Source: Eutrigla gurnardus
Taxonomy: Eukaryota; Chordata; Actinopteri; Perciformes; Triglidae
Direction: 5' to 3'
Length of the DNA stretch: 64,000 nucleotides
NCBI GenBank assembly: GCA_963514095.1
Contig: OY741273.1
Span: 18,985,465-19,049,464, forward strand
Part shown: positions 47,309 to 59,800 of the stretch, piece after piece
Layout of the letters: each line of letters begins with the position of its first letter
Position numbering within the stretch: the stretch's first letter is position 1
Position numbers and translations under genes: made by a program
Notes under the pieces: model-generated
The model's database searches: none
Seen by the model: the letters and a program-made list of their open reading frames with translations, nothing else
Told to the model about the DNA's origin: nothing

Positions 47309-48754
47309 GTAAGTACTCACTGGGAATTTGTAAAATCACCACGCTCGGATTTTCCCCCAATACTATCAAAAATATGCTAACAAAATCTCCCTTTTTGTGA
47401 GTAAGTGAGCGTTTTATGTTGAAACCAACCGCGAGTTATGCGACGTTCCTAATGCTTAACGGACATTGCCAAATCCCCCCCCCCCCCCCCCCTCCTCCTC
47501 TTTCACTCTGGGTCTTATCTCCCTGCATACGTTATTTGACAAAAGGGGAAATAATGTTACTGTAACTGACGGGAAACCATGTAAACGTTAGGGTTAGCGT
47601 AACATGGTGCCAGGTTAGTCTGGGTGGTTGGGGGGAGGGGGAGTGACCGCTGTGGGAAATAATTCTCTTTAACATTTGAAGGTAAGTTTTCGTCTGCAGA
47701 TAGGAGAGAGGGTAAATGCACTGCCTTTTGAAAAACTACGCGATATTGCCAAATCTCTTTACTTCCGGTTCGTGCTCACAATATAACTTTTTCGTCCTGC
47801 ACATGGCTCTCGGCCTCTTAACGACGCGTGGTTTTTTAAATTTTCACCGATAATGTTGGTTATTGTCTGTGTTTTCTTCTGTATAGTCTCTGTGAGAGGA
47901 AGTGTATCTCGTAGTTGGGTGTTACATAATGAGGGGGAGGGGGAGGGCGGCTGTTGCTGCTGCTGCCGGTTCAGCTGAGGGCAAGATGTGCTGCCTTCAG
48001 GGAACCACCGCCTCTGAGCATAGGAGAAGCGCGGATGGATCGTCCTCAAATGACCCAGTCATTCCCCCCCCATACTTCCATGATAGCGGAAATGTTCCAT
48101 GTAACGGACACATGGTGTTTATAAAAGGTGGAGAGCACTGACGTTGTTACAGCTGGTCATAAAAGTCGGTATCTATTACAATACGCCGCGGTGTTGATTT
48201 TGTGGCATACATAACATTTGAATATCAGTATCATACCTGCTACTCTTGGAGAGAAATAAGAGCACAGATCCGCATTTTGTTCTATTCAGAGTCGACTAAA
48301 GAGGTGATAATTTCCCCCAGCTGATTCAGCCACTACCTGTTTTGCATCTTGAGTTACACTTTCATCCAATACAGTTATGATGTCCAACTCAGACACAGTT
48401 TACGCACGGAAACATTTATCTACCAAGACAAATCCAAATCCACCGACTGCTTGTCAAATTGTAAAGTTTCTGTTACTGGAAGTATTATCTGAGGAGTGTG
48501 GGACCGACCCTCTTTGGGTAAACAGTGTAACAGACTCTTCTCTGTGGACTGAAAGCACATGCAGGATCAGGCTGTTAAACTACAAGTATAAGCTCAAATC
48601 TAGACTTTGAAACTTAGCATGTGAAGCTGAATATTTTGCAGGGATTCTCTTCACTGTATTTGTGGGAACAAAAAGGATACTCCTCACCTCTGTGGTTATT
48701 ATCATATAAGGCATTTAAATGACATTTATTAAAAATGTGAATTAATTCCTTCAA

Positions 48755-49110
48755 TCAGAAAGGAGTTTATTGCCAAATATGTTTTTACATACAAGGGATT
48801 TGCCTTGGTGTTAATGTAGTTAAAAAGGATAAAAAATAAAGCGTACTGCAGTCAAGAACATTAATAGAAACATTCCTATAACATGAAAAATAGACTATAC
48901 ATACATGCAGCCATATATACACTCAATTATAATAATAATTTGTAGAATTTGACAGTGCAACCTTTCACAGTATGCTAAGGCAGATGACTGTGTGGGTGAT
49001 GGTGGGGGAAGGGTAGTTAGAGTGCGTGTCAGTGGGGGTCCCGGGCTCGAGTTGATGAGGCCAGTTGCAGATGAGTTATTTTGTGGCGTGAGTTTTTGGT
49101 CTTGACAACC
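48755..49110 (+). mobile_element. LINE-tail-like dispersed repeat (plus orientation)
   Basis: Begins GGAGTTTATTGCCAAATATG, then ACAAGGGATTTGCCTTGG. The same family appears in reverse orientation at 24.13-24.43 kb. It lies in the first cipc intron. Confidence 0.6.
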
Positions 49111-49312
49111 TCAACCTTATAATTGTTCTCTTTAGTGGCTGGATCCTCTCCCAGAATGCAATGGGGGTGATATGATGCAGGGTGCACCCTGGGCAGGTCA
49201 CCAATACACAGAGCTCTGTCTCATGAGAGCAACATATGTTTTTTTTTTTTTTTTTTTTATGCTGTCAGTTGCTGCCGTTCAAATATCCTGTATTCTCTCT
49301 TTAGGGTTCAGC

Positions 49313-51776
49313 ATGCCGAAGGAACAGCCATACCCGAGTGAGCCCAGTCTGTGTGCTACATCCAGCAAGAATGCTAAAAATAAGAGCAACTGCATGACTC
49401 TGTTGGCAATGCGTGCTACAAGAGACGCAGATGACACCAGTGGAAGGGGCTCCCGCTGCAGTTCAGAAAAAGACTCTGGCTACTCTGGTGAGTAAATGTG
49501 GCAAACCAGAGAAACGCGATCTGCCAAGTTTCATTCTCTACAGCTATTTCCCATACACTCCCATATATCTTCAGATCTGGTATAAAAGTATATATCTAAG
49601 TATAAAAGCTGAATAGGACAAACAGTGCAGTACATAATTGGTACAGGACATTTTCTTGGATTTGAAATGAAAGCATGACAAGGAGGTTATTGTGCCGACT
49701 TTGAGGTTTAATTTGATTAGGGTCGGATGAAATGTATAGGGATTGAAGCAATGCTTAGTTCCTCAATTTTTAGGGGAAATAAATTACATGAAGAAATGTA
49801 CATACACTGCCAATGACTGTCTGAAGTCTGACACATAAATGGATAATGCAGCAAGTTGCATACTGTACCTACCCAGCTGGACTGAACTCTGCGTGATTTG
49901 ATTCTGCCGGTCATAAAACTGGATCATGAAACCTCGGTTGCTTTGACTGTATGTTAACGATCAATACCCTGCTCCATTGTCCTATAATCGGCGTAAGGAG
50001 GGGTCATATGAATAAATGAAAACATGTCCATCTCCATTCTCTTCCTGAACATAAAGTAAATGTTTGCATATTTTGGACATGGTGGGTAATATATAGCATG
50101 ATGGTATGAAAAGAAATGCAAAAATTTATATCACTACCAACCTCCATCACAAAAGTCGTCTCTTTGAGCATGGCTTTGCTCTGTGTCAGTCAGCATGTGT
50201 CTCTTGTGCTGACAGATGTGGAGGACCAGCAGAGCAACAAAAGCCAGTCCAGGAGCGGCGAGCGTGCAGAGACTTCACAGCCGTGTCAAACCAAAGAGCC
50301 TGTGCAAGAGAACCCTGGGAAACCTACTCTGGTGCCAGCAGGCTGCGAGCTCCCGCCCATTTTCATCATCAATAACATGCTTCAGCAGGTAAGGCAGGTG
50401 TAAGCTCAGACAGTGAGTTTAGGAAACACTACCCCTCTGCTGATAATGAATCTTTTTAACTGCAAGTGGAAAAGTTTCAAGTGTCTTGACATGTTTTGCA
50501 TCCATATGTGGCAATCCATTTTTTTTTTCTGGACATGGGGAGGGGGGGGGGGGGGGGGTATTTATCTACCAAACACCGGGATGAACAACAGTATCTTAAG
50601 TAACTTTTAATATCAAATACCAACAGTTGAAGAGTTGCAATACTTAAAAATTGAAATGCATATTGACCCCAAGCATCATTATAGTATAGACTCGGGAGAT
50701 AAACGTATCATCCAAGCCATATAATCGAATCTGTCTTGTATTTGCTTCCTCCTTCCTCCCTGTCCCACCAGCCGGACATGATCCAGAAAAGAAGTCAGCC
50801 GCCCCAGATTAATGGAAGCAGGGAAACAAGCAGTTCTGGTGCTGCCCATATGATCCTTTTTCAGCCACCTAGCATGCTGCCGGCCACCCTCCAGCTCAAC
50901 AAGCCCTTGGCCTGGAAGTCCAACGTCACAGGGAAGAAAATAAATGGCACTTACCTGCCCATTCTCAACTCCTACCCCCGCATTGCGCCCCATCCCAGCA
51001 AGAAGCCGCCTGATAATTCTTCAATGAATGATGAATCGCAGAATGTGAGCAAGAGGGTGTGCACAGAACACATGAGTGATGACACACGCGTGACCAGGTG
51101 TCAACCTGTGCAGCACCTTTATAAGCAACCCAAATCAGCAGTCCCTGGGCCGCCACGCTCCTCTTCAACCACAGATAGTCCGTCGTCCTCTGTTCCGACT
51201 GCTGTTTCCTCCACCCAAGGTTCCCCACCTGGATCCAGTCTGTACACCACCTCCTCCAACCTCACAACCAAAGGACATCACAGAAATGGCACCACCAGAA
51301 CTCGTCAGTGTTTCCTCAACACGGTAGAAATCCTCAAACAATCAGGTCTGTTGGAGATTGCACTGCGCGCCAAGGAGCTGCTACGGCAGAGCAACGCAAC
51401 CGAGCGGAACATTGCCCAGCTCCGCCAGCACACAGAGCTCCTGTGCCAGGCTGCCAGCAACCCCAGCGGCAGCCTAAGCAATATCTCAGACTGGGAACAT
51501 CTACACCGGTCCATGGCTGAGTCTGGCAGCTACCCCAACCTTAAGACCCTGCAAAATTTACAAATCCTGTGTCAACCAGATTCTGCCAGTCAACCAGCGA
51601 GTATTTCCACAGGCGGCGCCACAAGGCCACTAATTACTGAAAATTCAGAGGTGCCGTCGTCTCGCTATCTCACTACTATAGTCGACCTGAACTCAGAACA
51701 AGGCAAGGAGCTCAAGGCCGGAGATAAATCATCAGAGAAAGTCACCTTTATGCCTCCTGACAGCTCTACTGGTTAG
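49313..51776 (+). CDS. cipc: CIPC, CLOCK-interacting pacemaker
   Basis: Coding exons 49313-49487, 50216-50388 and 50772-51776 give about 450 residues. CIPC binds CLOCK and represses CLOCK-BMAL1 transcription in the vertebrate clock. Diagnostic blocks are SEKDSGYSD across the first splice junction, TYLPILNSYPRIAPHP, KRVCTEHM, and a C-terminal helical segment beginning FLNTVEILKQSGLLEIALRA and continuing KELLRQSNAT. In mammals this last segment is the leucine-rich coiled coil that contacts CLOCK. Serine- and proline-rich low-complexity sequence lies between the blocks, as in the family. The large last exon is normal for CIPC. The N terminus differs from the mammalian one before the SDSG motif. 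Whether this is one of two fish co-orthologues cannot be told from one locus. Confidence 0.93.
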
Positions 51777-53355
51777 CAAAATCTGTAGCGCCTTTTACGA
51801 GAGAGCAGGTACTCAGGTCTTTTTTTTGGATATGTGTGCCGCTAGTGGTTAATCCCTGGGTATTTAAACATAGTTTTATTGGGATTACACAAAGTATTGC
51901 TGCATGTCAATGGGAATCCAACAATGACTCGGGGTTAGTATGTTGCAGTACACATTTTGTTGTCAGTTGCCTAACGTGTTTCATCACAACGAAGTGTTTG
52001 ACATTTGAAAGCTAATTTAAATCACTTAAGTGCAATTCAGTCCCCAAGCACCGTCTTATATTACCACCGCAGACTTTCTAGAACCGCAAAGATGAGAAGA
52101 GGGTCTCTGCTTGTGAGCCACTTAAAGGATTATGTGAAAATAAAAAGTGTTTCCTTGAGAGGAAATTGGCTTACACACAGGCGGCATGACAGTATATATT
52201 TTCACGTCAGTGGTTTGTTTGCTGTCATGCCAGATCGACTTAAATCAGGAGGAATAAATCCATCTCCTGTTAAACAAATGTGAAAATAATTTCTTATAAC
52301 CTGTTTTACCAGAGAGTGAGAGAGAGGTCCAAACAAGGTGATGAACTAGATTTGTGCCTTCAAAATGACACCGCTGGAGCTAAAAACTCCATGAAAAAAG
52401 ATGGCACTTGAAGGAAACTCGTAGCAGCTGAGGCACGTTCACTCCTTGCTGCAGAGAAATTCTCTGTTATATCACAAACTGCCCTACACTGGACTGCTGC
52501 AAGGACTTCTATCCAAACACTCGCCTTAAAACAATTTTTTTTTACTTGATAATGTTTGCATTACCAGGGAACACCATTGTTACAGATTATTGTATTATAT
52601 TAATTTTGCAAATGCAACACACGTGTAATAAATGGACAAATTCAACCACGGACTATATGAACAGCATCTCTGAGATAGTCATTAATACGGTTTCCTCTCA
52701 TGTAGCACCTTTTGTAATCCTTTTTCACTCTGATGATAATTGTTGTGCCGTCATCTGTTTAGTCAAAGATGGAGCCCAGTTTGTGAGTTTGACAGTGTAA
52801 GAATACAATTGTATGTTGCCTACGCAGTTATAATCATGTGATATGTGTATTATTTGTCATCTATTTCTTTGTGCTTGTGCATAACAGACTTCACTGGCTA
52901 CGGAAGAGGATTAGGGCCATATGTGAATTTTGTTTTTGAGTTCTGAGATTAAAGTCAGAATTCTGAGATTAAAGTCAGAATTCTGAAAATACATTCAGAA
53001 TTCTGAGATTAAAGTCCGAATTCTGAAATTCTGACATTATTCTCAGAATTCTGAGATTAAAGTCAGAATTCTGAGATTCTGAGATTAAAGTCAAAATTCT
53101 GAGATTAAAGTCAGAATTCTGAGAATAAAGTCAGAATTCTGAGATTCTGACTTTATTCTCCGAATTCTGACTTTAATCTCAGAATCTGAGAATAAAGTCA
53201 GAATTTTGACTTTAATCTCAGAATTCTGAGAATAAAGTCATAACTAAAAAAAAATTCACGTGGCCCTAATCCTCTTCCGTAACTGCCAGCAATGCACGAG
53301 TTTCTGGAGTGTTTTTTACAGCGTATTTTTCAGAATGTCAAAGTATTTAAATAAA
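51777..53355 (+). other. cipc: cipc 3' UTR
   Basis: No further splice signals or open frames of note up to AATAAA at 53350-53355. The UTR is about 1.6 kb and contains the inverted-repeat element at 52.9-53.28 kb. Confidence 0.6.
52898..53282. mobile_element. MITE-like element with TIRs and a palindromic tandem array
   Basis: Near-perfect terminal inverted repeats (TACGGAAGAGGATTAGGGCC at the left, its complement at the right) enclose tandem copies of TTCTGAGATTAAAGTCAGAA. The array switches orientation around 53150, so the transcript can fold into one long hairpin. It lies inside the inferred cipc 3' UTR. Confidence 0.8.
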
Positions 53356-53478
53356 GCAATATGCAAAGAATAGACTGTCAGTGTGTTATTTTTTTTAAAT
53401 TGATATTTTTATCCTTTTGGAAGAAAAATACTTAAAATTAAAAGTAATTTTGTTATGACAAGGACTTAAAATTATGTT

Positions 53479-53484
53479 TTTATT
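53479..53484 (-). terminator. polyadenylation signal of the SLC6 gene
   Basis: AATAAA on the minus strand, about 340 bases past the SLC6 stop codon at 53827. It faces the cipc signal on the opposite strand only about 125 bases away. Confidence 0.5.
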
Positions 53485-53826
53485 ATAATGATAGATTAGT
53501 TAAATGTTATTCATGAACATTTGGATTAAAACGTGAATCTGTTTACAATGTGAAAAATATAATTCGCCTAGAAAAAGTTTTTTTCTGTAGGTCAGACATT
53601 CAGCATGGAACAGTGAAAACGGGAAGTTGATTTGTTGTCTATTCCAGCAACACTTGCAGTGAAAGCCAGCATGATGTCGCAAAAATCAATAAGATACGTC
53701 TTGCTTGTCTTTGACCTTTGGGTTGTAGACTGAAGAGAAGATGATAAAGTAAAATCACGATCAGCCTGCTTGGTGCCTGAGTTGAGTAGATGAACACACA
53801 AATGCAGTTAACAAAGAAGTTTCAAA

Positions 53827-56800
53827 TCAACTGTCAGGTCTTCCCCCTTGATGTGCTGCAGCTTCTCTCTTTTGGTTCAGTGAGCGCTCATCCGGTTGGC
53901 ACAGATGATGGAAACGCTGAGAAACAGAGAGACAGTATTCACAAATAATTTGAGGCAAATGTATAAAACAAGGCCTCTATTGCATTGTTTTCATGTGGTT
54001 GCACAGTTTGCCCTGTGTGCTAATTTTGTACTCTGGAACTTATACCTTGATTAATAAACCTAAACATGTCACACTTTTAAAGACCAAAATTAGAATGATA
54101 CTTTGCTGGGCTCCTTGATGCATTTAAAATGATATGGGTATAGTGATCAAATCTGCAGACATTCTGCTCCTTTGCTTGTTATTGGCACACACTTAATGTA
54201 TGTATCATATGACGTATCCACCATGCAATCTCTTCAATCAATTATCCAAATCAATTGCACAGTTGCCCCACCTGACTCAGAGTCCCAGTCCCAGTCCCAA
54301 GTTTATACAGCAGCCATCCTGGCACAAGCAAGGTGGAGGAAAGGGACAGTGTCCAGCCCAAAACGTGTGTCCAGGTTGGGTACACGTACCAGCGATTAAA
54401 GGTCAGAGGCTGGTATTTCACTAAAGAACATATAAAACAGCCCTGAAAAAAAGTATATAAATAGAGACTCCGTGTAAGAATTTCATTGAGCATAAAGGCT
54501 GTGGGGTTATTCATACTGTGTAGGGTATTGAAAGTGACTCACCAGTGAGACCAGCGGTGTGAGGTACTGCCAGCAGATTTTAAAGAATGGGTTGGCGTTC
54601 ACACCTGTCATGTCCTTAATGATGCCATACAACCGCTCTGCCCCTTTGTAGGAGATGAGGTTGGATGGTTAATATATAGTGGCCAAATCAGATTAGTTTA
54701 CAAGCAGCTTGTCAAGTCTAAGAAGTGTACAATCCGGTGTTTTTTTTTTTTTGAATTCAATGTCCTAAAAGTCAAGATATTTCTGGCACTTTGATTTTGA
54801 TCCATCTTTTTACATCTGTCCATTGTGAATCACAACTTTATTTAGGTCCAATATGAAATTGCTGAAGACAATGTCCCTTCAAAAACAGCATACATACCAA
54901 ATATCCATCCCAATGCCAGGCATTCAAACACACAGAGAAAGAGGATGCAGGCTCCATTACAAGCGTAGTGGTCAAACATCTGGAACACATACATTCCTCC
55001 CTGGAGACAACAGCAAAAGACATTTATTTTGAATGGCTTTATTTATTTTTTATCACTTTTATGTCAGATGCATGGAAGCCTGACATTTCAACATACATGT
55101 CCTAATTCAAATGTCTCGAGATGAAAGCATTTTTTTGTGATCAGAAAACAAATTAAAACTGCAAGCAGTGATGCACAGGCCCTCGCACACACGCAAGTCG
55201 GGAGTGCTACCCGGCCACCGTCCTGTCGCTGGACGTCCCTAGATTTGCATCTGTTAATAACCAATGCAGACATTAAAAGTCACCATGCTTGACTGGTGTA
55301 CAAAGTTCCATGACATTGGGACTTTAGCAACCCACTGGAAATATCACCTCCTCTTATATAACGAAAAAGCATCGCCGCGGTAGGTAGGTAGATCAACCGT
55401 AGAGCGTTGGATGCTGGACCCCTGCACTGTTGCAAAGGGACAAGTGCCCAATCTAGGAAATGACGGCTCAGCAGCAGAAACATTTGTCTTGCTGGCGTCT
55501 GGTCTCTTCAAATCTGACCATGAAACTGAAATAGGCAGCCCCAGATTGTTGGTGTGATTGTTTTAGCTGCTTGTTTTTGTTCTTCAACGAACAACCTCCT
55601 GGTCTCTTTCTTGACCTCACAGAGTTCCAGCTTGCTCTGTTGCCCTGCCTTTTCCTTCTGTTTTTTCTGTTGTATCATCATCTGTCTGTAAGCAGAAATA
55701 GATTTGAGCTCAGCAGCCCTCTTTTCCTCTTTGTCCCTCAGCTGCTTTGTCACTTTAGCATCGTTCTTGGCGACCTAGTTGCGAAGTTTCTCCTCTAGAG
55801 TCTGGTCTTTCATGACATGGCTTCAGTTCGCATCTGGCGATTTCTCAGCACCCCGTCGCTTGGCGTCCCGTGTCTGAATATTCATCTGTTGACACCATAT
55901 CAGACATTTAAAGTCATCATGCTTGACTGGTGTACAAAGTTTCATGACAGCAACCCACTGGAAATATCACTTCCCCTTAAATGGCGAAAAAGCATCGCCA
56001 CAGTAACGGCGTTCAAGTCATTCAAGTCGTTCCTCTCAATCTTCAATAGTAAGCATTAGCAATGTAGAGTAAGAGTAAAACATTACCTGTCGCCAGTAGT
56101 TGGCGCTTTGACCATGAGTCTATATTGCGGTGCAGACGTGTTCAGGGTGAGACTATTATCAAACGTGAAGTTTTGAGCAGATTGGACATTGTATCCTGAA
56201 CTTCCTCTCCATTGGAGAAAATGCCATGCATCGGCCACGCCCTTTAACTTTTGCAAGAACGTTTGATAACTTTTCATCATTGAAGACTTAAGGTACCTGC
56301 TGACCAACTTTGAGGTGAATCTTATAAAGCTGCTAGGACGAGTTCGCCCAGTATAAAACATGACATTTCCTGTTTGAGATTTCTGCCTAAAAGCCTATTA
56401 AGGCAGTTTTTTTCTCGCCACTGCCCTGGCCCTGGCTTGCCCCTGGGTGATGTTGGGACTTTGAAATTGTATTGATTTTGGAAATCTTGACCGTATTCTA
56501 GTCATGCTCAATGTCCTGAGATGACTTCTGTTGTGATATGACACTAAATCAAATTGAATTTAATTGAATTGTGAAGTTTGGACCAGATTGAACAATGGAC
56601 ACTGACGTCAAGAGGCGCCCACTTATGTAAGAGCTTTTGATAATTTTTCATCATTGAGGTCTTTAGAACTGGCTCAGTGAGTTTGGCCAATACCAACAAA
56701 TATGCTCCGATAGAAAATTGTGAATGGGAATTTTGTAGAGCACACTCACTTGCACATATGTGCAAAATTTCATGTCAATTGGAGTTTCAGTATGACGGGC

Positions 56801-59800
56801 GTGGCCTAATTTGCATAATAATAAACATAGCCATTACAATAGGGCCTTGCCGGTTCCGACGTTGTCGGTGCTCGGGCCCTAAATATCACATATATCCAGC
56901 AGCAATACAGTTAATACATGTACAACACTAAATACGGACCTCGGTGATCATGACGAGCTGCGAGAAGAAGCATGTGAGGGAGAAGAGGAGAAGCAAACCT
57001 TCTCGCCGGCCAGCCCTACGCATTACCCTGGGAAACATATCAATGATGGTTGTCATCACGACCTCCATGGCAACAAACTGCAGAGAAAGGATGAAGTACA
57101 ATAAGTGCATTTCCAAACATGAATTTGATCTTCTACCAAGAGTTCATGGAGAGTACATCTTACTTGTGTGTCCAGACCCAAGAGAAGGAGCATGACAAAG
57201 AAACAGATGGACCACAGTTGGGGCAGAGGCATCATGGCTACAGCCTGAGGATACGCAATGAACGCCAAGCCTGGACCTGGAACACAACGATGCTAAACTC
57301 CTCACCATATATATATATATATATATATATACACGTAGATTTTTTTTCAAGGTTGATGGTGAGGAAGAGTACCCAATGTGGAACAAGAAAGGGGAGGAAT
57401 ACATTCAATTTAAAGAAAGGATACCAATTTAAACAAGTTGCAAGAGCAAAATTAAACACTAAATGGACATCAATGTAATATTTGAAATGCCTGATTAAAA
57501 TGTATAATATTGTTAGAGCATTGGCATGGTAATTGTATGTTGCCTTAGATGACATTGATCAATATGACGACTAAGGAGTCTGCCAATGGTTGAGGGATGC
57601 AGCTTGTGTTGGCATGAATTCAGTCCAATTGTGTTTCTACTGTACATTTTTGGGTCAAGAATGAAAGAAAGTATGCGAGTGGACAACATGATCGCAGTTC
57701 AGGCCTGACCATGAGGACATGAGTGAAAAGAAATTGGCTTGAGGCTGGGTGACTGTTAATGTCTATGATTGTCCTCAAGGCGGCAGTAGAGGTTTTACCC
57801 ATTTTGGATGAGTGGTGAAAGCAGCAATACAGCAATGCAAAAATACAAAATTATAGTGTAGTATTCACGTTGCAATAAATATAAATTATCTTTGACATTA
57901 TTTGATTTTTGAATTAGAGTCATCAGCATTTAAGCAGCAATTAGCAACCGTTGTAGCTACTGGAGGTGGAGCTATTATAGTCTGAACTACTTTATAGACA
58001 GTTAAGCCCCGTGTTTCCCAATCTAGGGTTCAGGTGGCTCCAAGGAGTCACAAGATCAATCTGATGGGTCATGAGATGATTAATGAGGCAGGCAGGCAGA
58101 AAGAAAAAAAACAACATTCACAAACCTTGTATTCATTTTTGGAGATTTCTTTTCTTTGATTTTTTTTTTTTGTGTGTGTGTGAAATACCTCTTATGACCT
58201 GCATTACCTGACTCGGCCACTTCTGCAATGGGAACACCCTGCTCGTGAGCCATGAATCCCAGCACAGAGAAGACCGCAAACCCAGCTACCAGACTGGTAC
58301 CACTGTTCAGCAAACACAGCCACAGGCAGTCTCTGCAAGACACCAAAAACGTGTACTCCATGAATTCATAGAATGTAGCTGATACTCTTTTAAAATGTCA
58401 TATATTATTGCGTAGCACTTGTACTCTTGTACAGAGTATCAAGCTCAATAACATTGACAAATACTTACTTATAGCAGTTGTTGTTGTAGGTGTTGTAGCT
58501 GCCGAGCACAGTTAAGCTGCCCACACCCACGCTGTATGAGAAGAAGATCTGAGCCCCGGCCTCCATCCAAACCTGTTTCAACAAAGAGTGAGTAAATTTG
58601 TCCATGAACTCTGCGCTGCTACAGCATGATCCTGAAGCTCCTACCTGAGGGTCTGTGAGTCGCGAGGGTTCAGGCAGAAGATAAAACAGCACCCCTTGTC
58701 GAGCTCCAGGAAGAGAGAGTCCACGGATCAAAAGAATGATCAACATCGCATAAGGAAAGGTTGCAGTGAAATACACCACCTGGGGGGAGCATTTAAGGTC
58801 ATAAGAAATAGAGCCTACTGTATACACAGTATTTTAGGACTTACATAAATACCTTTCCTGTAGACTTGACCCCTTTCCAGATGCAAAAGTAGCAGATGAT
58901 CCACATTGCAATTAGGCACAACAGCACCTCCCACCTGATGCTGCCTATCTCCTCAATCCCCCCCGAGATAGCCAGCACTCGTCTTCTAGAAGGGAAAAAA
59001 GATGGACAAAAAAGTTTAATTGAGGCTTATGAATAATCGTTTTGGCTCACTTAAAAGAACCAAGAGGCATACTTTTGTTCATGTATCATTATACATACTC
59101 CCAGAATTCTGTGGCAGCAGAGGATGTGTTTGTCTGGTTGGTCCGTTCAAAGTTTTTACTTTGTGTTGAAAAGTCGATGCAGTCATCTGAAAGGATGGGG
59201 GGGGGGGATCATACCATTAATCTCAAAGCAGATTGCTTCTGGGGTCCTGGGAGGGGGGAGTTCCAATGTCTTACAAAATAACCCTGATGGACTGTATTTA
59301 ATTCTGTGTCTCACAGATCCCCCAGCTTTATGGAAGTATCAAAAACAATATCACCAAAGGGGTCTGGTAATTGGCATGAATGTCACTGGAGTGTTGATAT
59401 CTCCCATCAAAACCTCAGTACATCATGTAAATTATAGTTGTTAAACAAGTCAACCTTAATGCATGCATGCATGTGACAGTACCTGTGTTCCAGTAGTTGT
59501 TGCAGCTGGCCCAAGGGAGCTGGGAGCTGAAGGAGAACACCAAGTAGAGCAAAGCCCAGGACAAAATAATGATATAGGTCATACAGCTGTAGAGGAGGAT
59601 CACCTGTCCGCCATAGCCAATACCTAAGGGGCCACATTTGATATTTATATTATAGACCATCATTGTGAAAACTTGACCTCCAGACTAATTTTCCATATAG
59701 AATAATATATATTTAAAAAACAAATAAAAAAAAAACATTTTATTTTCCTCTCAATTTTCTCTGTCTTCTCCAGAATTAAATGAGAAATGTTAAGTTACCA

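Noticed and set aside
47902..48141. 79-codon open frame (Arg/Gly/Ala-rich start) in the first cipc intron
   Set aside because: GC-rich CpG-island composition explains it. It could be an alternative 5' exon, but there is no conserved motif and the main model does not need it.
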